From assembly GCA_964451885.1 (NCBI GenBank), contig CAYVJW010000022.1, positions 1 to 18,769 on the forward strand: a DNA stretch of 18,769 bases. Direction: 5' to 3'. The DNA comes from CAYVJW01 sp964451885. Its GTDB lineage: Bacteria; Patescibacteriota; Gracilibacteria; UBA4473. Made by a program: the position numbers and the translations under genes. The notes below the pieces were generated by a model. It was not told where the DNA came from and did not search any database. It worked only from the letters and a program-made list of their open reading frames with translations. This document shows positions 14,857 through 18,769 of the stretch, one piece after another (the first letter of the stretch is position 1; the number at the start of each line of letters is the position of its first letter).

Positions 14857-14959
14857 TCTTCTCGTTCCCAAGCTCCCCGCTTGCGAGAACACACTTGCCT
14901 TGGAAGCTCCAGCTTCTTCTTTTTAATTCCCGAATTTTATTCAAAATAATCAATCTCCA
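14857..14959 (-). repeat. RAYT 3'-end / REP repeat, copy B
   Basis: This differs from 10751-10853 at two positions out of 103. Here the outer stem TTCTCG..CGAGAA is fully paired. On the minus strand it starts inside the codons for EIDYFE and the stop, so it is the very end of a RAYT gene whose body is gone. It separates the RelE-like toxin from the minus-strand operon. Confidence 0.8.
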
Positions 14960-14984
14960 TCATAACCCAATTAATTTATCAAAA

Positions 14985-15437
14985 CTAATACCCCCTCGGA
15001 CAATACCTACGCTCATAATCCGCAAAGCTCGATCCACTATCTCCCAGAACATTAGAAACTGCTTTTCTCGCTACCTCTATCATGAGCAACCCGGACATGA
15101 TTTTTTCTTGGAAAGCCGGATTATTAAGTTTTTCAACAATTTCTTCTGCCTCTTCTTGTGTCAGATTTCCATTCTGAAAGTCAGGAATCAACTCTTCAAA
15201 CATCATTCCTAATGTGGTATCACCTAAAGCCATATCTCCTCCCACTGATGACAAAGCGCCAATCTCCCAAGCTAAATCCAATTCTCCATCTATCTCGACT
15301 CTCTGTGCTGCCGCTTTAAAACGAGGCAGATAAGCTACATCATAAACGCCTATCCCCATTGCATTCGCTAATTTTTGTTTTAACTCCTTCAATTCTTCCG
15401 GAGAAAAACAAATGCCGATTTCCTGTGAATTTTCCAT
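14985..15437 (-). CDS. Hypothetical protein, third gene of an unknown operon
   Basis: I do not recognise this 150-residue protein. It has no signal peptide or membrane segment. It begins MENSQEIGICFSPEELKEL, with a helical stretch (KELKQKLANAMGI), then KAAAQRVEIDGELDLAWEIG, a Gly/Met-rich middle (SSVGGDMALGDTTLGMMFEE), and a helical second half (LTQEEAEEIVEKLNNP). The end has two aromatic/basic clusters, YERRYCPRGY. It is moderately acidic and likely cytoplasmic and alpha-helical. It is the last gene of a three-gene minus-strand unit, 23 bp after the secreted protein gene. No terminator hairpin is obvious before the REP repeat at 14959. There is no SD. Confidence 0.7.
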   Translation of the reverse strand: MENSQEIGICFSPEELKELKQKLANAMGIGVYDVAYLPRFKAAAQRVEIDGELDLAWEIGALSSVGGDMALGDTTLGMMFEELIPDFQNGNLTQEEAEEIVEKLNNPAFQEKIMSGLLMIEVARKAVSNVLGDSGSSFADYERRYCPRGY

Positions 15438-15460
15438 TTTTAAATAAATTATTAAATAAA

Positions 15461-15895
15461 TTAAAGACCTCTTCTGCTCGGTCGATAAATAGTTGGTTTA
15501 TGGAACACGTTGGCCAATGCCGTTCGGTGAGCTATATCGATTTTCCGAGAGGATATCACCGTCAGAATTGCTTCCTGGTTACCACTCTTCATAATTTGCT
15601 CTCTCCCGGCAATACTTGCTTCCAAAGCGGCAATATAATTCTTGCGAATATCCGCGTCCTTTGGATTCTGCTTATAGAGAGGATAATAGTATTCCACCTG
15701 CTGTATAAGCAAAATGTATTGCTTTACAAGCTTTTCAGCATCATTTCGGTCTGCTTTTTCAAGACTTTTTGTCACCTGATCAGTCACAGATTGGACAGAC
15801 AAATCAAGAGCTTCTCCGGCTTGAACGTTTTCGTAGGCAGGAACGCTGGAGAGAGAAAGCGCTAATGCCAGAGTTGATAATTTTGGGGTTTTCAT
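15461..15895 (-). CDS. Hypothetical secreted protein, second gene of an unknown operon
   Basis: This 144-residue protein is of unknown family. The N-terminus, MKTPKLSTLALALSLSSVPA and a few more residues, has a basic start, a hydrophobic core and a small-residue cleavage zone (about VQA-GEA, near residue 27), as expected for a Sec signal peptide. The mature part is charged and helical (SVTDQVTKSLEKADRNDAEK, then LIQQVEYYYPLYKQNPKDAD), with no cysteine and no lipobox, so it is likely released or held outside the membrane. It ends IYRPSRRGL. It lies between the other two unknown genes (34 bp after the first, 23 bp before the third). There is no SD. Confidence 0.75.
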   Translation of the reverse strand: MKTPKLSTLALALSLSSVPAYENVQAGEALDLSVQSVTDQVTKSLEKADRNDAEKLVKQYILLIQQVEYYYPLYKQNPKDADIRKNYIAALEASIAGREQIMKSGNQEAILTVISSRKIDIAHRTALANVFHKPTIYRPSRRGL

Positions 15896-15929
15896 AATTT
15901 AAAGTGGTAATTAAATAAATAATTTTCTC

Positions 15930-16454
15930 TTATGCTTCTTCCATAAGAATTCCATTAACTAAATTGTTAAGCGCTTCTTCCGAAAAGGAGGAATTTCTAA
16001 CTTTCACTCGAATAGCCAAAGGAATCTTTTGAATTATTTTTTCCGTCGTTTCATCATCTAATCCAATTTTTGCCGTAATTTTTACAACCTCCTCACGGAC
16101 ATAATTTTCAAAATAATCCAATACCTTCCCAATTCCGATAACTATCTTCGGATAATTGGCTGCGCCAGTCACAAGCCTAATGTATAATGGCTGATCAGTG
16201 ATAAACAACTGAGCTCTTATTGCTTCCATCAATTCCTTGTCAGAAACATCCAGTTTATACTTTTTGGCAATATCAATAAACATTTCATCCATTTCCTTTA
16301 TTCTTGCATCAAACGCAGCCTTCATTTTCGCCTCCCATTCCGGATCACGACTTTCCGGGTTTACTGATATTTCAGTACTCGCGATTTGAAGTCCGTCTTC
16401 CTGGCTAGGATTCGGGACATCAAGATTTGTGGAACCAGTTTCAATAGTTTTCAT
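15930..16454 (-). CDS. Hypothetical protein, first gene of an unknown operon
   Basis: I do not recognise this 174-residue protein. About 35 polar residues at the N-terminus (many Asn, Pro, Ser, Glu) look disordered. The rest is helical: DPEWEAKMKAAFDARIKEMD, a central weakly hydrophobic part (YIRLVTGAANYPKIVIGIGK), and a C-terminal part with LDDETTEKIIQKIPLAIRVK. There is no signal peptide, so it is probably cytoplasmic. It is the promoter-proximal gene of the three-gene unit. A TTGACA-17-TATAAA promoter lies about 50 bases before the ATG, with a palindrome at the predicted start of transcription, so it is likely controlled by a repressor. There is no SD. Confidence 0.75.
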   Translation of the reverse strand: MKTIETGSTNLDVPNPSQEDGLQIASTEISVNPESRDPEWEAKMKAAFDARIKEMDEMFIDIAKKYKLDVSDKELMEAIRAQLFITDQPLYIRLVTGAANYPKIVIGIGKVLDYFENYVREEVVKITAKIGLDDETTEKIIQKIPLAIRVKVRNSSFSEEALNNLVNGILMEEA

Positions 16455-16494
16455 TTTTAAAATTAGTTAGGAAATAAAAATGATTTATTATTGT

Positions 16495-16542
16495 GTCAAT
16501 ATTGACGCTCTTGTTTATATATTATTTTCTAAGGAATGTCAA
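16495..16542 (-). promoter_or_regulatory. Promoter and operator of the three-gene unknown operon
   Basis: On the minus strand TTGACA (16542-16537) and TATAAA (16519-16514) have a 17-bp spacer, near consensus. A perfect 12-bp palindrome GTCAATATTGAC (16495-16506) lies exactly where transcription should begin. The leader to the ATG at 16454 is about 50 bases. Confidence 0.7.
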
Positions 16543-16630
16543 TGCTCATTCAAATAATAAATAACAAAATGTGCTATTTTTGGCTTAAATAAGCGAAAAT
16601 GAAAATGTCAACCACTAGCTGACAACACAG
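16514..16630. repeat. Duplicated control region, left copy
   Basis: This region of about 117 bp aligns end to end with 17337-17452, without large gaps. Shared parts, left to right, are: a minus-strand -10, a TGTCAAT block that is also the minus-strand -35, a TTTTTGG-CTTAAA-AAGCGAA block, and a TGTCAAC-ACTA--TGACAACA block. In this copy the last part is TGTCA-9-TGACA (16606-16624). No plus-strand -10 follows, and no plus-strand gene remains next to it. Confidence 0.65.
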
Positions 16631-16652
16631 AACAAAAGACATTCGACAAATG

Positions 16653-16685
16653 AAAAACCGGACAAGTTATTAGCTTGTCCGGCCC
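16653..16685 (-). terminator. Intrinsic terminator of the small SD-led gene
   Basis: CCGGACAAG (16658-16666) and CTTGTCCGG (16674-16682) form a perfect 9-bp GC-rich stem with a 7-base loop. On the minus strand it is followed by TTTTT (16657-16653). It lies about 60 bases after the stop of the 65-residue gene. A T-run follows on the minus side only, which fixes its direction. Confidence 0.8.
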
Positions 16686-16742
16686 TTTCGTCTGTTTCTG
16701 CAATTATGTAAACTGCAGAAGTTTTCGCCTTAGCCTAAATCG

Positions 16743-16940
16743 TTATACGAACATATCCACATGTTCAACGATCCAAGCCGCCATGGGATACGATCTCATC
16801 GCCATCAGAACATCATAAGTCCCTTCCAAGTCACGCATAGCTCGCGCAACCCAGTAGTTATGATGATTGTCCCGATGGGTGTCTGTTTCATCTCGCCTGA
16901 AGCCATCTCCAAACGAAAAGAAACCGTGTTCCTTACTCAT
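16743..16940 (-). CDS. Small hypothetical protein with a strong ribosome binding site
   Basis: This 65-residue protein is of unknown family. It starts MSKEHGFFSFGDGFRRDETD, has a His/Asn-rich patch (THRDNHHNYW), and ends in a helical, weakly hydrophobic part (LMAMRSYPMAAWIVEHVDMF). There is no signal peptide. AAGGAG stands six bases before the ATG, the only well-placed SD that I see in the window. A strong terminator follows the stop. These two signals make it a likely real gene despite its size. By eye it is about half G+C, clearly richer than its neighbours, and together with the SD this points to a foreign source. It may be transcribed from the consensus minus-strand promoter at 17337-17365, through the hairpin element. 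Confidence 0.65.
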   Translation of the reverse strand: MSKEHGFFSFGDGFRRDETDTHRDNHHNYWVARAMRDLEGTYDVLMAMRSYPMAAWIVEHVDMFV

Positions 16941-17034
16941 GACAATCTCCTTGTTGGCGGTTGGCGGAAAAAGGATGATGTTTCAAGAAGAAAATAGATC
17001 AAACTTTATTTCCAAAGCATTCGGTATAATTTTA

Positions 17035-17190
17035 GGGGCTTGGCAGAAAATATGTTACCAAGTTTAATAAGATTTTTTTTCATGTACGAGAAGGGAAAGG
17101 TGAGTCATATTGTAATATGGCGAAGTTTTTCTGACGAAGTACATGGAGAAAAAGATATTAAAATGGGTAAGTTATTTTCTGCCAAACCCC
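17035..17190. mobile_element. 156-bp hairpin element (MITE-like), copy 2
   Basis: This is the same element as 10895-11050, in opposite orientation and of equal length. Its tips are GGGGCTTGGCAG on the left and GGGGTTTGGCAG read in from the right. The centre is CATATT-GT-AATATG. It is flanked by TTA and TAA, so a TA or degenerate 3-bp target copy is possible. Compared with copy 1, some stem positions changed on both arms together (for example CGTGTAC/GTACACG there, CATGTAC/GTACATG here). The rest of the 16941-17336 gap, to the right of the element, shows no gene or motif that I can support. Confidence 0.85.
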
Positions 17191-17336
17191 TAAATTTCAT
17201 CCGAAATTTCAACCATTGGATAAAGCATATACTGTCCAGACGAAGACAGCGACCAAATTTCACTCCTCAGGCAATCACATTTTTCCCTGCTGGAGAATGA
17301 CGATTTATAAAAGAACAAGATTATTAAAACAGTGTG

Positions 17337-17365
17337 ATTATAGTATATTTATTTAGTTTTGTCAA
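17337..17365 (-). promoter_or_regulatory. Consensus minus-strand promoter in the duplicated control region
   Basis: On the minus strand TTGACA (17365-17360), a 17-bp spacer, and TATAAT (17342-17337) match the sigma-70 consensus exactly. It occupies the same place in the repeat as the promoter of the three-gene operon. It points leftward through the hairpin element toward the small SD-led gene, about 390 bases away. Confidence 0.65.
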
Positions 17366-17452
17366 TACTATTGACAAAATAACAATTAAAAAACTTGTTT
17401 TTGGGCTTAAACAAGCGAATCTAAATATGTCAACTACTAAATGACAACATGT
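17337..17452. repeat. Duplicated control region, right copy
   Basis: This is the counterpart of 16514-16630. Here the TGTCAAT block is part of a perfect inverted repeat: 11-base arms TTTTGTCAATA / TATTGACAAAA around one C (17357-17379). CTTGTTT..AAACAAG forms a small hairpin whose equivalent in the left copy carries A/T in place of the G/C pair. The right end has TGTCA-9-TGACA (17428-17446), overlapping the -35 of the TrmB-type gene. Confidence 0.65.
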
Positions 17453-17469
17453 CTAATGTTTGCTATAAT
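17441..17469 (+). promoter_or_regulatory. Promoter of the TrmB-type regulator
   Basis: ATGACA (17441-17446), a 17-bp spacer and TATAAT (17464-17469) with an extended TGC before it. The start of transcription would be near 17476, leaving a leader of only about 15 bases and no SD. The inverted repeat TGTCA/TGACA (17428-17446) ends on the -35, which suggests autoregulation. Confidence 0.65.
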
Positions 17470-17490
17470 TAGACCATAAACAACCAAAAT

Positions 17491-18285
17491 ATGATCAAAG
17501 AAACCCTCCGTTCCCTCGGCTTTTACGACCGGGAAATCGAAACTTATCTCACGGCTCTTTCCCTGGGATCAACAACCGTTTCCGTCATATCAAAAAGAAC
17601 CAAAATCCCCAGAGGAACCACCCACTACATCTGCCAGGAGCTGGTAAAAAAAGGCCTCCTTACGATGGTGGAGAAAGGAAACACATTTATTTTCAGCCCC
17701 GAACCGCCGGAAAAACTTTTAAATTCCATTGAGTATGAGGAAAAAACGCTTCATGAAAAAAAAGATCAGGTAAATCGGATTGTGGGGGAGTTGAGGGGGA
17801 TGATGAATCCACATAGTGTGTTGCCGAAGGTGAGGTTTTATGAAGGAGTGGATGGATTAAAAACAATGTTCGAAGACGCGCTAAAACATGGAATCCACTT
17901 ATATGGGATTTTAGCTTTCGATACAGAAACACATCCCGATATTATGAGTTATTTAAAGAATATTTATACAAAAAAAAGAATAGAGCTTGGTAATTCGGCT
18001 CATGCCTTATTTAATGATAACGAAATCACACGAGAATATCGAAAGAATGATAAAAAAGTAAAACGGATCAGCATGCTCCTCCCTAAAGACAATTTCCCCT
18101 TCTCATCAAACTGTCACATCTATGACAATAAAATTGCATTTTATAGTACAAACAAAAACGATCTGACGGGAGTTCTAATTGAAAACCAGCTTGTACGTGA
18201 AACTCAATTTTCAGTTTTTAAAGCAGCTTGGAACTATGCAAAATTATTAAAGGTTAATACACAATACAAAGATATAAATATCTAA
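17491..18285 (+). CDS. TrmB-family transcriptional regulator
   Basis: This 264-residue protein has a winged helix-turn-helix in residues about 1-70 (LRSLGFYDREIETYLTALSL, then ISKRTKIPRGTTHYICQELV), a TrmB signature. A coiled-coil segment (about 77-108, EEKTLHEKKDQVNRIVGELR) follows. The C-terminal domain has PKVRFYEGVDGLKTMFEDAL and a part near IYDNKIAFYSTNKNDLTGVL, like TrmB effector domains that sense small ligands; the ligand is unknown. The start ATG at 17491 fits the HTH and lies 15 bases after the predicted start of transcription. Its promoter lies in the duplicated control region whose other copy drives the three-gene operon, so that operon is a likely target (inference). Confidence 0.85.
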   Translation: MIKETLRSLGFYDREIETYLTALSLGSTTVSVISKRTKIPRGTTHYICQELVKKGLLTMVEKGNTFIFSPEPPEKLLNSIEYEEKTLHEKKDQVNRIVGELRGMMNPHSVLPKVRFYEGVDGLKTMFEDALKHGIHLYGILAFDTETHPDIMSYLKNIYTKKRIELGNSAHALFNDNEITREYRKNDKKVKRISMLLPKDNFPFSSNCHIYDNKIAFYSTNKNDLTGVLIENQLVRETQFSVFKAAWNYAKLLKVNTQYKDINI

Positions 18286-18309
18286 GACACTGTCTTAATT
18301 ATTTTTTTC
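18283..18309 (+). terminator. Terminator of the TrmB-type gene
   Basis: TAAGAC (18283-18288) and GTCTTA (18292-18297) form a 6-bp stem with loop ACT, followed by a run of seven T within 18302-18308. The left arm contains the TAA stop of the regulator and the right arm contains the stop of the minus-strand fragment, so it can only end transcripts at their final codon. Confidence 0.55.
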
Positions 18310-18570
18310 AAAAGCAATATAAGTTCTATTTAAATCGTGCCTATCTCCAACTTTATTGTGAAAAACACGGGTTAGTACATAACCTTTTTGAAAACATTCT
18401 TTTGAAAGACGTAAAAATTCATCTTGATGTCCAACATTAGTATTAACTTCAAAGGCTTCAATATCATCATTTATTGATGGTCTCTCTAAAGCTAATTGTA
18501 CAATTTTTTCTCGAGAAAGTTTTTTTGATTTGTATTCTTTTCGTATCCGCCCAAAATTCCAGGGTAAACA
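18295..18570 (-). pseudogene. Truncated gene of unknown function
   Basis: An open frame of 91 codons without a start codon runs on the minus strand, ending at TAA (18295-18297). It reads LPWNFGRIRKEYKSKKLSRE, then KIVQLALERPSINDDIEAFE, and ends GDRHDLNRTYIAFEKNN. I do not recognise the family. The sequence is codon-like and ends neatly opposite the TrmB-type gene, so it is probably the C-terminal part of a real gene. Its 5' side meets a transposase tail at about 18571, which suggests that the insertion removed the N-terminus. Confidence 0.5.
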
Positions 18571-18723
18571 CTACGCACTAGCAACTCGTTGACGAATCAA
18601 ATCGGCGAGCGAAGGCAATTTATAGTTTTTGCTAACTCGATCAAAAAGATAGTCATGAATATTAACCCCAAGCTTTTTTGCTGTTTCGACAATGGTCAAA
18701 AAGGTATCAACAACTGTAACTAT
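18571..18723 (-). pseudogene. Transposase C-terminal fragment (possibly IS66-like)
   Basis: The minus strand reads IVTVVDTFLTIVETAKKLGV, then NIHDYLFDRVSKNYKLPSLA and DLIRQRVASA before TAG (18571-18573). The T--TLI-TAK--G-N---YL pattern resembles the C-terminal tail of IS66-type transposases. Upstream a TGA (18724-18726) breaks the frame, just before a run of eight A (T on this strand) that could mark a frameshift. The body lies outside the window or is lost. Family assignment is tentative. Confidence 0.5.
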
Positions 18724-18769
18724 TCAGCACAAAAAAAAGTCCGAAAAAACTTGACAGGTATTTTGGGTA

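Noticed and set aside
17040..17300. Plus-strand open frame MAENMLPSLIRFF... across the second hairpin element
   Set aside because: Similarity to the frame above is explained by the repeat itself; it has no SD, promoter or shared C-terminus.
1..18769. Recoding of TGA as in Gracilibacteria
   Set aside because: folD, mazF and others end sensibly at TGA, and rpoC and rpsL need no TGA read-through.
1..18769. CRISPR arrays, tRNA or rRNA genes
   Set aside because: No regularly spaced repeats and no cloverleaf or rRNA-like segments were seen by eye on either strand.

Overview
The window looks like an AT-rich genome of the Candidate Phyla Radiation (Patescibacteria). A Peregrinibacteria-like lineage is my best guess. 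This is inference from gene content (TrmB-type regulator, RhuM-Fic fusion, dense toxin-antitoxin and IS-remnant content) and from the near-total lack of Shine-Dalgarno (SD) sequences before start codons; no rRNA is present to confirm it. The standard code fits: folD and mazF end in TGA, and no gene needs TGA read through.

Layout. 150-4425 is the housekeeping end: rpoC then rpsL. Facing them at 4454-6085 is a BT1-type folate/biopterin transporter. Next come a gene of unknown function (6245-6838), a RhuM-Fic fusion (6900-7919) and folD (7943-8806). From 8820 the window becomes accessory DNA. It holds an AbrB/MazF pair, a Phd/RelE pair, an orphan HigA antitoxin, and a RelB/RelE pair at 14280-14796. 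All three complete pairs have a readable promoter with a 17-bp spacer and a palindrome on or touching the -10.

10750-14230 is a nest of mobile DNA. A REP-associated transposase (RAYT) relic is split by a 156-bp hairpin element. An IS66-type transposase relic is split by a 1300-bp ISAzo13-type insertion sequence. Both insertions can be undone on paper: removing the element and one target copy restores the reading frame. A GIY-YIG gene sits between imperfect inverted repeats. A 103-bp RAYT 3'-end/REP repeat occurs at 10751 and again at 14857.

14985-16454 holds three unassigned genes on the minus strand, one with a signal peptide, behind a near-consensus promoter. Their promoter region is duplicated about 820 bp to the right, in front of a TrmB-type regulator (17491-18285). 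Between the copies lie a small, GC-richer gene with the only well-placed SD in the window and a second copy of the hairpin element. The right edge holds a truncated gene and a transposase tail.

The most novel items are the 156-bp hairpin element, whose two copies show paired (compensatory) changes in the stem, and the duplicated divergent control region that may tie the TrmB regulator to the three unknown genes.
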